DNA of 64,000 nt from Cytobacillus oceanisediminis (GCF_022811925.1 NZ_CP065511.1:5209001-5273000), one strand, 5' to 3'; positions 26,971-36,485 are shown, counted from the stretch's first letter. Program-made: numbers and translations. Notes: generated by a model from the sequence alone, not told the origin.

Positions 26971-28464
26971 CTAGTCTAATCTAAAGTTAATCAAATTCTC
27001 CCGCTTCTCCTTAAGCCCTCTCACAGTCCCCTCATAGCTGAGCAGACCCCCTGTGAGGATTTCATTCCGATCCTTGATCATTCTCGAGACCTCATCCGGA
27101 TTCGGTCCTCCCTGAAGGCTGCGGATCTGCACAAAGTATTCTGGGGAGATGATTTTCTTCCACTCTTCCTCGGTCAGGGAAACGGGAACATATCCCCGAA
27201 TGACTTCATTCACGTCCTCCACTTTCCAGTCGCATAGCTCTTTCTGCTCTTTCACGGTTTGTTTTGAAATATAGCTGGCAATAGAGTGGGCTTTCCGGAA
27301 TGGGATGCTGTAGTCTCTTGCCAGGGTGTCCGCCAGTTCTGTGATCGTGATGCACGACTTTTTGGCCATTTCTTTTGCATGGTCTTTATTGACCTTTAAT
27401 GTAGCAATCACGGCGTACATCAGCTTTAATACCCGATTCGCATTCGTAAAAGCGCGGTACAAATGGGGCTGCAGATCATCTTCTGTATCAACGATATCGC
27501 CAAATGGCGTATTATGAACCATGTTCATGGCTGCATACGCTTCACCGTAGGCGCTGCTGGCAATGGACCTGGAATGCTCAATGGAAACCGGATTCCGTTT
27601 TTGCGGCATAATGCTGCTCACCTGTACATAGGGATCTGCCACCTGGAAGGTGCCAAACTCCCTTGTTACATGCTGAAGGAAATCCTGTATCCACCTGCCT
27701 GTATTCACCATACAGGTCATAAGGGCTGATGAGGTCTCCAAAAGATAATCTGCCCCTGCAATGGAGTCGTACGAGTTTTCAATAATTCCTTCAAACCCCA
27801 ATAAGTCACGTGTGCGGTCCCTGCAAATCGGAAAGCCGGTTGTCGTAAGGGCGGCTGCACCGAGCGAGGATTTGTTAACGGTTCTATAGGCAGCCCACAG
27901 ACGCTTAATGTCTCTCTGGAGGACATCATAGACAGCCAGCAGATAATGCCCCAACGTGGTCGGCTGTGCCGGCTGTGTATGGGTATAGCCGGTCATATAG
28001 GTCTCTTTATGCTCTTCAGCCTGCTCCAGCAATGCCTCACTAAGCTGATAAGCACTTCCCTGAAGCTGCAGGAGATGTTCTCTTAGAACCAGCCTGTACA
28101 TCGCGATCCCCATATCATTCCGGCTCCGGGCAATATGGATTTTCCCGGCCAGTTCATCGCCGATCTCTTCTCCTATTTTCGCTTCCATCATAAAGAAGAG
28201 ATCTTCAAATTGAGGCTGATAGGATAATGAACTGGTGTCTGACATGGCCACTTTATTAATGCCTTCCAGCATGATCCTTCCTTCTTCTTCAGGGATGATC
28301 CCCTTTTCTGCCAGCATGATCACATGCGCCCGATGAATATCGAACATGACATGGAACAGATAGTCCCGCTGGTCATTAAAAACGGGCATCAGCAGTTCTT
28401 CTGCATATGTTTTGCCGGGAAAGACATGGCCTTCAGTTTTAATAAACTCCTCTAATTTGCTCAT
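26971..28464 (-). CDS. Argininosuccinate-lyase paralogue, probable catabolic C-N lyase
   Basis: Fumarase/aspartase superfamily enzyme, 497 residues, longer than the usual ArgH (about 460). The signature SSIMPQKRNP with the catalytic Ser (283-292) is intact, as are GKIHIARSRND and TGYTHTQPAQPTTLGHYLLA. Such enzymes split a C-N bond, releasing fumarate and an amine. No argG or other arginine genes are near; it is the last gene of an ABC importer operon led by a ROK repressor. A catabolic lyase acting on an imported N-(dicarboxyethyl) compound is therefore more likely than arginine synthesis (inference). GGAGTT precedes the ATG. Confidence 0.8.
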   Translation of the reverse strand: MSKLEEFIKTEGHVFPGKTYAEELLMPVFNDQRDYLFHVMFDIHRAHVIMLAEKGIIPEEEGRIMLEGINKVAMSDTSSLSYQPQFEDLFFMMEAKIGEEIGDELAGKIHIARSRNDMGIAMYRLVLREHLLQLQGSAYQLSEALLEQAEEHKETYMTGYTHTQPAQPTTLGHYLLAVYDVLQRDIKRLWAAYRTVNKSSLGAAALTTTGFPICRDRTRDLLGFEGIIENSYDSIAGADYLLETSSALMTCMVNTGRWIQDFLQHVTREFGTFQVADPYVQVSSIMPQKRNPVSIEHSRSIASSAYGEAYAAMNMVHNTPFGDIVDTEDDLQPHLYRAFTNANRVLKLMYAVIATLKVNKDHAKEMAKKSCITITELADTLARDYSIPFRKAHSIASYISKQTVKEQKELCDWKVEDVNEVIRGYVPVSLTEEEWKKIISPEYFVQIRSLQGGPNPDEVSRMIKDRNEILTGGLLSYEGTVRGLKEKRENLINFRLD

Positions 28465-28479
28465 TTTTTCAACTCCATT

Positions 28480-30171
28480 TTAAGACAATGATTTTTCAGC
28501 CTTAACTCCAAAAAACTTGTTTGATATGAACAGAACCAGTGCGATTAAAGTTATCTGGATCATTCCGTAAGCTGCCGCCTGACCCATATTGAACATTCTC
28601 AGCTGATTCATAATCTCGATGGAAATAGGGCGGTTTGAAAGGGTATACAGCAATACAGAAGTAGGAAATTCACCGACCGACTCCACAAAAGCCAGTAATG
28701 TTCCTGATAAAACCCCTGGCATAATAATCGGAAGGATTACTTTTCTGAACGTATAGAACCACTTTGCTCCAAGGCTTCTTGAAGCTTCTTCTATGGAATC
28801 ATCCAATTGCTCCAATACAGCATTGGTGGATCTGACGACTAATGGAATATGGCGGATAAAATAGGCCAGAGGCAAAATCCAGAATGTACCGACGAGAATG
28901 TTGCCAAACGAGAAGATGGTTGGCTCATTAAAAGCAAAGATTAAATTCATCCCGATAACGGTAGCCGGCAATGCCCATGGAATCATAACCAAAATATCCA
29001 CAAAGCTTTTTCCGACAAATTTCCGTTTAACGAGCACATAGGATGCCAATACGCCAAAGACCAGATTCCCTGCTGTAGCGATAACCGACAGGATCAAGCT
29101 ATTTTTCAATGGCTTGAATATGTTCGGATCCTGGAACAATAAACGATAGTTTTCAAAATTAAATACCGATGGATAGGTCTGCCACGTCCATGTTCCGTCC
29201 GGTACGAGCGATAGAAGGAGAATCGTGAAATGCGGAAGCAGCAGAATGATGACTCCCACAATTCCTGTAAAGACCAGTATCCACTTCAAAACAGGATTAT
29301 TCACTTCACTCCGATGGGCGCCAATCCCTTTAGATGCCATCCGGTAATCCTTGCGGTTTTGGTACCAGCGCATAAACAGCAGGAAGCTGATCGATACAAC
29401 CGATAAAATAACCGATTGCGTGGCGGCCACTTCCATATCGCCGTTGATTTTTGAAAAATAAATCTGCAGACTCAGCACCCTGAATCCGCCTGCCAGCAGA
29501 AACGGCGCACTGAAGGATGCCATCGAGATCATAAACACCAATAAGGATGCGGCGACAATAGCCGGTGTCAATAATGGAAAGGTTACTTTCCAGAACACTT
29601 TAAACCGGTTGGCCCCCAGGTTGTATGCAGCTTCTTCAAGGGATGGATCAATTTTATTAATGGCTGATGAAACAGTCATATAGAAATACACATACATAGT
29701 ATATGCATGGACAATCAAAATGCCTGAGATGCCGCCTATTTTGAACGGGACTTCATCCAGCCCGAACAGGTCTTTAATGGCATTGGGAATCAATCCGGTT
29801 TCCCCATACAGGAACATGAACGCCATTACTCCTACCAGTGACGGCAGGACGATCGGCATGATGGCAGCCGATGCAAAGAAGCCTCTGCCCGGAAAATCAT
29901 ACCGGTTAAAAATGAATGCCAGCGGGATGCCGATCAGCGCACTGACCAGGACACTTAATACCGAAATATATACAGAATTCCACAGGGCTTCCAGATTGGT
30001 TTTGGATTCCTGAGTAAAGAAGTCACTGTAATTCCCAAAGGTCATACTGCCGTCTTTTTGAAGACTCTCCAATATAGTCCGTAAAGAGGGATAAAGAACA
30101 TAAGCTATGAGAACCAGCAGGACCGGAATAAGGAGGAGCAGGGTCAGCCTTGTATCCCGATTTTTAATCAT
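28480..30171 (-). CDS. ABC transporter permease, fused two-module FbpB type
   Basis: A 563-residue inner-membrane protein with two copies of the binding-protein-dependent permease module and about 12 helices. EAA loops are visible near residues 185-205 (EEAAYNLGANRFKVFWKVTF) and 455-475 (EEASRSLGAKWFYTFRKVIL). Fused permeases of this kind occur in iron(III), thiamine and 2-aminoethylphosphonate importers. It overlaps the ATPase gene by four bases. It should assemble with the ATPase at 30168-31274 and the lipoprotein at 31289-32383. Confidence 0.9.
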   Translation of the reverse strand: MIKNRDTRLTLLLLIPVLLVLIAYVLYPSLRTILESLQKDGSMTFGNYSDFFTQESKTNLEALWNSVYISVLSVLVSALIGIPLAFIFNRYDFPGRGFFASAAIMPIVLPSLVGVMAFMFLYGETGLIPNAIKDLFGLDEVPFKIGGISGILIVHAYTMYVYFYMTVSSAINKIDPSLEEAAYNLGANRFKVFWKVTFPLLTPAIVAASLLVFMISMASFSAPFLLAGGFRVLSLQIYFSKINGDMEVAATQSVILSVVSISFLLFMRWYQNRKDYRMASKGIGAHRSEVNNPVLKWILVFTGIVGVIILLLPHFTILLLSLVPDGTWTWQTYPSVFNFENYRLLFQDPNIFKPLKNSLILSVIATAGNLVFGVLASYVLVKRKFVGKSFVDILVMIPWALPATVIGMNLIFAFNEPTIFSFGNILVGTFWILPLAYFIRHIPLVVRSTNAVLEQLDDSIEEASRSLGAKWFYTFRKVILPIIMPGVLSGTLLAFVESVGEFPTSVLLYTLSNRPISIEIMNQLRMFNMGQAAAYGMIQITLIALVLFISNKFFGVKAEKSLS

Positions 30172-31274
30172 GATGCATCACCAGTCACCACAGGAATGAT
30201 CCGCATCTGCTCTTCAGGGAGTTCCACCCAAATCTCTGCACCCGCCTGCAGGTTCCTGGATAATCCGCTATTCAGGGCATTCACCTGAAGCTTAAGGCCT
30301 GCAGCCCTGACCACAACATTTATGAGGGAGCCGAAGAAATGTACCTCCTCCACCATTCCTTTGAAGATATTTTTCCCTACCGTCTCTTTTTCCAGTATTT
30401 TAATAGATTCAGGACGAATGGATAATGCCAGGTTCCCTTTGTTTTCCTGATTATAATTGAACGGGGCATTTCGGACGGAAAGCTCACTGGCACTTTCACC
30501 GTTCTGCACTTGTACAAAAATGTTTTCATCTTCTATCCTGCTGATCTTCACAGGCAGCAGATTGATTTCTCCGATAAACCCCGCTACGAAATCATTGGCT
30601 GGTTCATTATAGATTTCTGAGGGTGTTCCCACCTGGTGGCAGACCCCAAAGTTAAATACCGCAATCCGATCGCTCATGGATAGAGCTTCTGCCTGGTCAT
30701 GGGTAACATAGATGGTCGTGATATTATAATCTTTTTGCAATCTCAGTATTTCGCTTCTCATTTCATCGCGCAGCTTGGCATCCAGGTTGCTGAGTGGCTC
30801 ATCCAGGAGCAAAATCTCCGGTTCAATCACCAATGCCCTTGCCAGCGCGACACGCTGCTGCTGACCTCCGCTTAACTGGCTCACCTGACGATCGGCGTAT
30901 TGCTCAAGCCTCACCTTTTGCAATACATCCTTGACTTTTATTTTGAGCTCCTTGGAGCCAAGTTTTCTAACCCTTAATCCAAAAGCGACATTCTCAAACA
31001 CCGTCATGTGAGGAAAAAGGGCATAGTTTTGGAAAACCATGCCCGTATTTCTCTTTTCAGGAGGTACACGCGTCATATCCTTATCGCCAAAACGGACAAC
31101 GCCTTTAGTAGGATAATAGAATCCAGCAATCATCCGCAGTGTGGTCGTCTTGCCGCATCCACTTGGTCCAAGGAAGGTAAAGAATTCCCCATCCTTTATA
31201 TCCAGATTTAAATGATCGACTGCAATAACCTTTCCAAAGGCTTTTTGGACATTATCTATGTTTATGGACGCCAT
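30168..31274 (-). CDS. ABC transporter ATPase (FbpC/PotA type)
   Basis: A 368-residue ATP-binding subunit. Walker A is GPSGCGKTT, the Q-loop region is MVFQNYALFPHMTV, the signature is LSGGQQQRVALARAL, Walker B is ILLLDEPLSNLDA, and the switch His is in VTHDQAEALSMSD. The C-terminal third is a TOBE-type regulatory domain. ATG follows GGAAGTG, 14 bp after the binding-protein gene. It powers the importer formed with the fused permease; the sequence alone does not tell Fe3+, polyamine or phosphonate uptake apart. Confidence 0.92.
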   Translation of the reverse strand: MASINIDNVQKAFGKVIAVDHLNLDIKDGEFFTFLGPSGCGKTTTLRMIAGFYYPTKGVVRFGDKDMTRVPPEKRNTGMVFQNYALFPHMTVFENVAFGLRVRKLGSKELKIKVKDVLQKVRLEQYADRQVSQLSGGQQQRVALARALVIEPEILLLDEPLSNLDAKLRDEMRSEILRLQKDYNITTIYVTHDQAEALSMSDRIAVFNFGVCHQVGTPSEIYNEPANDFVAGFIGEINLLPVKISRIEDENIFVQVQNGESASELSVRNAPFNYNQENKGNLALSIRPESIKILEKETVGKNIFKGMVEEVHFFGSLINVVVRAAGLKLQVNALNSGLSRNLQAGAEIWVELPEEQMRIIPVVTGDAS

Positions 31275-31288
31275 ACCTATTACACTTC

Positions 31289-32383
31289 CTATTCTTTAAT
31301 TTCTTTTTCTCCGCTCTTAATGTTTTCATCCCAATACTTCATCCAGCTGTCGCTGTTTTCCTGGAATACTTTCCAGTCGATCTCCATGCTCTTAATCTCT
31401 GTATTTGTGATCCATTCAGGGAGCCCTTCCACATCATCCCTTGTTGGAATGCGGTAAAATTCATCAGCAAGGATTTTGGCTGCTTCAGGTGTGTTGACAA
31501 ACTCATAGAATGCTTCAGCCGCCTTCGGATGCGGAGCATCATTCACAACGGCAATCCCTTCTGTCAGGACTGGTGTTCCGCTTTCCGGAATGATGAATTC
31601 AAATGGATAATTTTTATTTTCTTTTAACATGACAACGTCAGGCATTGCCCAGACAGATAGCTTTCCTTCCCCTTTGGCCACCTTGTTGTACATCATTTCA
31701 GGATTTGCTGCGTATTCTTTCGTGTTGGCATCCAATTTTTCAAGCCATTCGTAACCGGCCGCTGTATCCTTGGAATCCTTAAAGTCGCGGTAAATCATGG
31801 CTGAAAAAATGGTTCTCATCGTTCCGGATGCCAGCGGGTAGCGGATGATGATTTCATCCTTCCACTTCGGATCCAGAAGCTCATCCCAGTCTTTAGGCGC
31901 TTCATCTTCTGATAATTCTTTGCTGTTATACATAATGACTTCCGGTGTTTGGCTTGTTCCGGACCAGTGCCACTCAGGATCATGGAAGCCTTCTGCCAGA
32001 CTTCCTGCATATGAAGGCTCATATGGCTTTAACAGTCCTTCATCCTTTGCCTGATCGAAGTTTACAGATGGCGCTCCCCACCAGACATCAGCCTGTGGAT
32101 TGTTTTTCTCGGATCGGATCCGGTCCAGGATTTCCTGTGATCCCATATCAAGCCATTCCACATCAATCTGATATTTTTCCTCGAATTGCTGTTCAAACTT
32201 TGATAGAATATCCTTTCCATGCGGTGAATAGATAACTACCTTTTCTTCCAGCTTATTCTCTTTCTCTCCCGGCTCCTTCTCAGAGCTTGAGCTGGATCCC
32301 TGTTCTGAACTGCAGGCTGAAAGCATTAATGCAGCCGAAATAGATAAAGTGGTTAATATCGATGCCCTTTTCTTATTTTTCAT
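31289..32383 (-). CDS. Iron/AfuA-type ABC transporter substrate-binding lipoprotein
   Basis: Extracellular receptor of 364 residues tethered by a lipoprotein signal (LMLSACSS). It belongs to the AfuA/FbpA cluster of type II binding proteins: VVIYSPHGKDILSKFEQQFE near the start, then ADVWWGAPSVNFDQAKDEGLL and LTEGIAVVNDAPHPKAAEAF. The ATG at 32383 is chosen because GAGGGGGA lies 8 bases upstream; the ORF extends to 32401 but that start has no good site. Members of this cluster bind ferric iron, sugar phosphates or phosphonates, so the ligand is open; a metal-chelate would fit the lyase next door. Confidence 0.88.
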   Translation of the reverse strand: MKNKKRASILTTLSISAALMLSACSSEQGSSSSSEKEPGEKENKLEEKVVIYSPHGKDILSKFEQQFEEKYQIDVEWLDMGSQEILDRIRSEKNNPQADVWWGAPSVNFDQAKDEGLLKPYEPSYAGSLAEGFHDPEWHWSGTSQTPEVIMYNSKELSEDEAPKDWDELLDPKWKDEIIIRYPLASGTMRTIFSAMIYRDFKDSKDTAAGYEWLEKLDANTKEYAANPEMMYNKVAKGEGKLSVWAMPDVVMLKENKNYPFEFIIPESGTPVLTEGIAVVNDAPHPKAAEAFYEFVNTPEAAKILADEFYRIPTRDDVEGLPEWITNTEIKSMEIDWKVFQENSDSWMKYWDENIKSGEKEIKE

Positions 32384-32397
32384 TGAAAAAATCCCCC

Positions 32398-33615
32398 TCA
32401 TAAAGAAAATTTGATAATACTTTCATGCTCCCGCAAAAAGAGTGAAACAGCACCCAGGACTCCCGCATTATCACCTAATCGTGAAGTCTTCAATTCTACT
32501 GAACTTGGAAGATAGTGATTCACGATTCTGTCCAATTTGGGCAAAATGTAATCAGATGATTTTAGAACACCACCTCCTAAAATAATGACTTCCGGATTCA
32601 ATAAGCTCGCGGAATTAATGATTCCATAAGCCAGATGTTCAATGGCTTCTTCAATGACCGTAATGGCTAATGTGTCGCCTTTTTTCGCAAGCGCAAAGGC
32701 CATTTCCCCCGGCAGCTCTCCCTTCATTGCCTGAGAAAAGGCAGGATGATCCGGATCCTGCTGAATGACTTCCGTCAGTTTTTTTCCGATTGATTTTCCG
32801 CCGGCGACGCTTTCCAAATAACCGTAGCGGTGAAAGATTGGCTTAAAGTCTTTTTTCATATCTGTTTTATCCGTTACCATATAGCCCATCTCGCCAGCAG
32901 CATTTGAATACCCGCGGTACAGCTGATTATTGATAATAATTCCGCTTCCAATGCCAGTTCCAACCGCCATAAACAGAACATTCTGTTTATTTTTTGCGTT
33001 TCCCAGCCATTGCTCCCCAAGTGCTGCAACATTCACATCATTGTCCACATGAATCGGGAAAGGGAAGTATTTATTTGCTTCCGCTATGAACGGGTACCGA
33101 ATCCAATTTAAACTTGGTGCTTCTAAGACGACCCCATTGGATGTCTGCGTAACTCCAGGAACCCCCGCTCCCATTCCAAGCACCTGATCCAAGGGAATAT
33201 GGCAATCATCAAGCATGGAATGAACTTCTTTGGCGATTTGTTTTAAAAGTCCTGATTCTAAAAATTGACAAGTTGAAAAACTGCTGGAATGAACGATATT
33301 GCCACCTAGATCACTAATAACTGTCTTTACTTTCGTGCCGCCGATATCTGTTCCGATTACATAAGCCGCTTTTTCGTTGAAATAAAGATGTATCGGCCTC
33401 CTCCCGCCTTGTGAAGACGATTCGCCTATCCCCTTTTCATACACCCACTTTTCCCCTATCAATTCATCTACCAGCAAAGAAACAGTCGGCTTGCTTATGG
33501 AAATCTTCGCAGCAATCTCGGCCCTTGAAGTCGGTGAATTTTCCTGAATCCATTGAAGTACTCTCTTTTTATTGATTGATTTCATTTGCATAGGTGTCCC
33601 ATTAAAATTCATCAC
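32398..33615 (-). CDS. ROK family transcriptional repressor (XylR/NagC-like)
   Basis: A 405-residue regulator with an N-terminal winged HTH (SRAEIAAKISISKPTVSLLVDEL) and a ROK sugar-kinase-like domain (GTDIGGTKVKTVISD, VDNDVNVAALGEQWLG). The zinc motif CxCGxxGCxE usual in ROK proteins is absent; the equivalent region reads HRYGYLESVAGG. The effector pocket may therefore have diverged. The start is uncertain between GTG 33615 and ATG 33612. It heads the ABC/lyase operon, and two palindromes of XylR-like shape lie upstream. Confidence 0.85.
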   Translation of the reverse strand: MMNFNGTPMQMKSINKKRVLQWIQENSPTSRAEIAAKISISKPTVSLLVDELIGEKWVYEKGIGESSSQGGRRPIHLYFNEKAAYVIGTDIGGTKVKTVISDLGGNIVHSSSFSTCQFLESGLLKQIAKEVHSMLDDCHIPLDQVLGMGAGVPGVTQTSNGVVLEAPSLNWIRYPFIAEANKYFPFPIHVDNDVNVAALGEQWLGNAKNKQNVLFMAVGTGIGSGIIINNQLYRGYSNAAGEMGYMVTDKTDMKKDFKPIFHRYGYLESVAGGKSIGKKLTEVIQQDPDHPAFSQAMKGELPGEMAFALAKKGDTLAITVIEEAIEHLAYGIINSASLLNPEVIILGGGVLKSSDYILPKLDRIVNHYLPSSVELKTSRLGDNAGVLGAVSLFLREHESIIKFSL

Positions 33616-33637
33616 ATCACGGCCTTAATTGATTTGG

Positions 33638-33654
33638 TTAGTAAATATTACTAA
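33638..33654. promoter_or_regulatory. Palindromic operator near the ROK gene
   Basis: TTAGTA-N5-TACTAA, 23 bp upstream of the ROK start, embedded in GGTTAGTAAATATTACTAA. The half-site resembles the GTTAGT half-site of the second operator at 33830-33852 and of XylR-type ROK operators generally. This suggests autoregulation. Confidence 0.6.
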
Positions 33655-33675
33655 TTAACTTCAATATAACTTACA

Positions 33676-33691
33676 TGGTAACCGTTTACAA
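33676..33691. promoter_or_regulatory. Possible CcpA cre box
   Basis: Read on the minus strand, TTGTAAACGGTTACCA matches the cre consensus WTGNNARCGNWWWCAW at 15 of 16 positions. It lies in the divergent ROK/PIG-L control region and would give carbon catabolite control of one or both operons. Confidence 0.5.
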
Positions 33692-33829
33692 CCCATTATT
33701 TTTAATTTTATGATAATTGTGATCATTTCTATGACTAAAGAAGGATTTTAATATAATTAATTTTTCGAATATTGAAATATTAGCATTTTTCCCCTATTAT
33801 GAAATTTATTAGGCGGGTAGTTGCCTGAA

Positions 33830-33852
33830 GTTAGTTAGGATATTTAACTAAC
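33830..33852. promoter_or_regulatory. Perfect palindromic operator upstream of the PIG-L gene
   Basis: GTTAGTTA-N7-TAACTAAC, perfect 8-bp arms, about 72 bp before the PIG-L gene. Sharing of the TTAGT core with the site at 33638-33654 suggests that the ROK protein controls both divergent units. Confidence 0.65.
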
Positions 33853-33923
33853 CTGCTTTAGACCTATGACGAAAGGAGTGTAAGAGGAGCGCTGTTAAAC
33901 CATTTTGAAAGGGGTTACACAAA

Positions 33924-36431
33924 TTGAAAAAAATCTTTGTTTATTTTTTGTCCTTAGCGGTAATTCTCTCCCTGCTGCCTCTCAGCGGAAGTGCCCAGTC
34001 AGAAGAGCATGACCCCGACCTGTGGAGTGCAGTGAAGCCGCTGGACACAACGGTCAGCTTTTTGAATACAGGAGCACATCCTGACGATGAGCGCAGTGAC
34101 TTTCTTGCTTACTTATCAAGAGGACTCGGTGTTAAAACCTCAAGCCTGATCGCCAACCGCGGCGAGGGCGGCCAGAATGAAATCGGGCAGGAGCTTGGGA
34201 ACGGCCTTGGAATTATCCGCTCCCGCGAAATGATTGAAGCAGCGAAAATCACCGGAGTTAAAGCCTACCATTTAAGTGAAACAACCTCTGATACCATCTA
34301 TGATTTCGGCTTTTCCAAGACTAAGGATGAAACCCTGAGCCACTGGGGCAAGGACCTTACTTATGAAAGATTAATCCGTTTTATTCGTACTTACCAGCCA
34401 GATATTGTCATGCCATCCTTCAGAGATTCGGATACCCAGCACGGGCACCACCGCACAATGACCATTCTCAGCCAGGAAGCCTTCAAAGATGCCGCAGATC
34501 CTAACGTTTTTCCTGAACAATTAAAAGAGGGATTATCCGTCTGGCAGACAAAAAAGTTCTATTTGCCGGCAGAAAATAAAGATACAGCAGATACATCGAT
34601 TGAAATAGGCATGTTTGACCCTATCTACGGCATGTCCTATCCGCAAATCGGCGAGGAATCACGCTATATGCACAAAAGCCAGGGAATGGGCAATGACATC
34701 CCTGTCGCCCCAAGACAAACGCATTTGGAGTTAGTAGATAGTGCGGTTGAAACAAATGGCAGCAAGGATCTTTTTGCCGGTATCCCATATGATTTTAACG
34801 AATGGGCAAAAACTCTCCCTAAGAAAGAAAAAGCATTGCAGGTGCACTTTACAAAATTCCAAAAAAGCCTGGATGGAATTATATCCAGCTATCCTAGTCA
34901 TAGCCAGGTATTCAGCAAGACGCAGCAAGCATTAAAAGAAGCAGACCGTTTAGTAAAGAAAACAGAGAAATCCAAGCTTGATTCCCAGCTGAAGTCAGAT
35001 CTGCTTCATAAGCTTGAAGTGAAAAAAGAACAGCTGCTGAATGTGAGCCTGGTATCCTCCGACCTTGAGATCAAAGCACAGGCGGAGTCCAACATCCTGA
35101 CAAAAGGGCAGGAAACGGCTGTTACTGTCACGTTAACGAATAATGGCAGCCAGAAGCTGAAGAATGCAGATGTTGAACTGATTACTCCAGAGGGCTGGAA
35201 GGTTTCTGATAAATCTAAAGCCGCTGACCTTGCACCTGGTAAAACCGCCGAAGTTTCCTTTGACGTTCATGTTCCAGCTGATGCAGAGTATTACCATGCA
35301 TACGAAACCCCTGCCATTCAGGCAAAGGTCAGCTATGAATCTGCTGGTGCAAAGACAGTGACTGTCTCCGAACTGGATGGCACCATTGCCGTTCTGCCAG
35401 ACGTTGGCCTTACCCTTTCTCCTGAAGATCTGGTTATAAATACCGCTGACGTTCAGGAAGAAGTGCCTGTCAATGTAAAAGTGAAAAATTACCGTGAAGG
35501 AGCAGCCCAAGCTTCCGTATCCTTAAATGTTCCCGAAGGATGGTCAGTCAGCCCGGAAAATGCTGCAGTTAACTTCGAATCTTCATTGGAGGAAAAAGAG
35601 GTTACCTTTACACTTAACCCGCCTGCAGATATTCAGGAAGGTGACTTCAAACTATCCGCCGAGGCAGTCGTAAATGGAAAGACCTTTGATTCAACAGTTC
35701 AAGAAATTCAATATGACCATATCGGAACATTTTATTACCTGTATCCAGCCCAGGTAAATGGGGTCGCCTTTGAATTGCTGGCACCAGAAGGATTAAAGGT
35801 CGGCTACATTGAAAGCGGCTTTGACAAAGTGGCAGATTACTTGTCCAATGCAGGACTCGATGTGACGAAGCTTACTGAGACCGATCTTGCTTCAGGGGAC
35901 TTAAGCCAATACGATACAATCGTTGTTGGTATCCGTGCCTACCTGTCACGTGAAGACTTAACAGCAAATAATGAACGTTTAAAAGAATACGTCGCAAATG
36001 GCGGGCATATGGTGGTCCAATACCATAAGCCGAACGATGGCTGGGTGACAGAAGACACTGCACCATACCCTCTGACTATTGGAAACCCATCCATCAGGTG
36101 GAGGGTAACCGATGAAAATGCACCTGTTACCGTTCTGCAGTCTGAATCGCCGCTATTCAACTATCCAAATAACATTACTGAAGACGACTGGGCCAACTGG
36201 ATTCAGGAAAGAGGATTATACTATCCAATGCAATGGGATGACCGCTTTGAAACCTTCGTGCGCATGGGTGATCCAAACGAGGAGCCATTTGATGGCGGCA
36301 TTCTCATGGCCGATTACGGAGAAGGTACCTACCTTTATACTAACCTGGTATTCTATCGCCAGATTCAAGGCCAGGTTCCGGGAGGCTACCGCATTTTCAC
36401 GAACTTGATCAGCTACGGTCAAAATGAATAA
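33924..36431 (+). CDS. Secreted PIG-L deacetylase with NEW3 and glutamine-amidotransferase-like domains
   Basis: An 835-residue exported protein with a signal peptide ending SGSA (about residue 24). A PIG-L/LmbE zinc deacetylase domain follows (about 40-300), with AHPDDE at 51-56 and the distal His pair in QHGHHR. A helical linker leads to two NEW3-type beta-sandwich repeats (about 380-600). The C-terminal alpha/beta domain (about 610-835) has IRAYLSRED and YVANGGHMVVQYH, resembling ThuA/GATase-like folds. The TTG start follows AAAGGGG. It probably removes acetyl groups from an extracellular amino sugar. The ROK operator ahead links it to the divergent importer. Confidence 0.82.
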   Translation: MKKIFVYFLSLAVILSLLPLSGSAQSEEHDPDLWSAVKPLDTTVSFLNTGAHPDDERSDFLAYLSRGLGVKTSSLIANRGEGGQNEIGQELGNGLGIIRSREMIEAAKITGVKAYHLSETTSDTIYDFGFSKTKDETLSHWGKDLTYERLIRFIRTYQPDIVMPSFRDSDTQHGHHRTMTILSQEAFKDAADPNVFPEQLKEGLSVWQTKKFYLPAENKDTADTSIEIGMFDPIYGMSYPQIGEESRYMHKSQGMGNDIPVAPRQTHLELVDSAVETNGSKDLFAGIPYDFNEWAKTLPKKEKALQVHFTKFQKSLDGIISSYPSHSQVFSKTQQALKEADRLVKKTEKSKLDSQLKSDLLHKLEVKKEQLLNVSLVSSDLEIKAQAESNILTKGQETAVTVTLTNNGSQKLKNADVELITPEGWKVSDKSKAADLAPGKTAEVSFDVHVPADAEYYHAYETPAIQAKVSYESAGAKTVTVSELDGTIAVLPDVGLTLSPEDLVINTADVQEEVPVNVKVKNYREGAAQASVSLNVPEGWSVSPENAAVNFESSLEEKEVTFTLNPPADIQEGDFKLSAEAVVNGKTFDSTVQEIQYDHIGTFYYLYPAQVNGVAFELLAPEGLKVGYIESGFDKVADYLSNAGLDVTKLTETDLASGDLSQYDTIVVGIRAYLSREDLTANNERLKEYVANGGHMVVQYHKPNDGWVTEDTAPYPLTIGNPSIRWRVTDENAPVTVLQSESPLFNYPNNITEDDWANWIQERGLYYPMQWDDRFETFVRMGDPNEEPFDGGILMADYGEGTYLYTNLVFYRQIQGQVPGGYRIFTNLISYGQNE

Positions 36432-36440
36432 CTTATTAGG

Positions 36441-36467
36441 GGCAGCCGCGTATGCGGCTGTTCTTTT
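36441..36467 (+). terminator. Terminator of the PIG-L gene
   Basis: Stem GCAGCCGC / GCGGCTGT with a GTAT loop followed by TCTTTTT, 10 bp after the stop codon. Confidence 0.88.
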
Positions 36468-36485
36468 TGATCGGGACATGGGTGG

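Noticed and set aside
26971..28464. Arginine biosynthesis role for the argH-like gene
   Set aside because: No argG or other arg gene is adjacent, and it sits in an importer operon with a ROK repressor. A biosynthetic role remains possible but is less likely.
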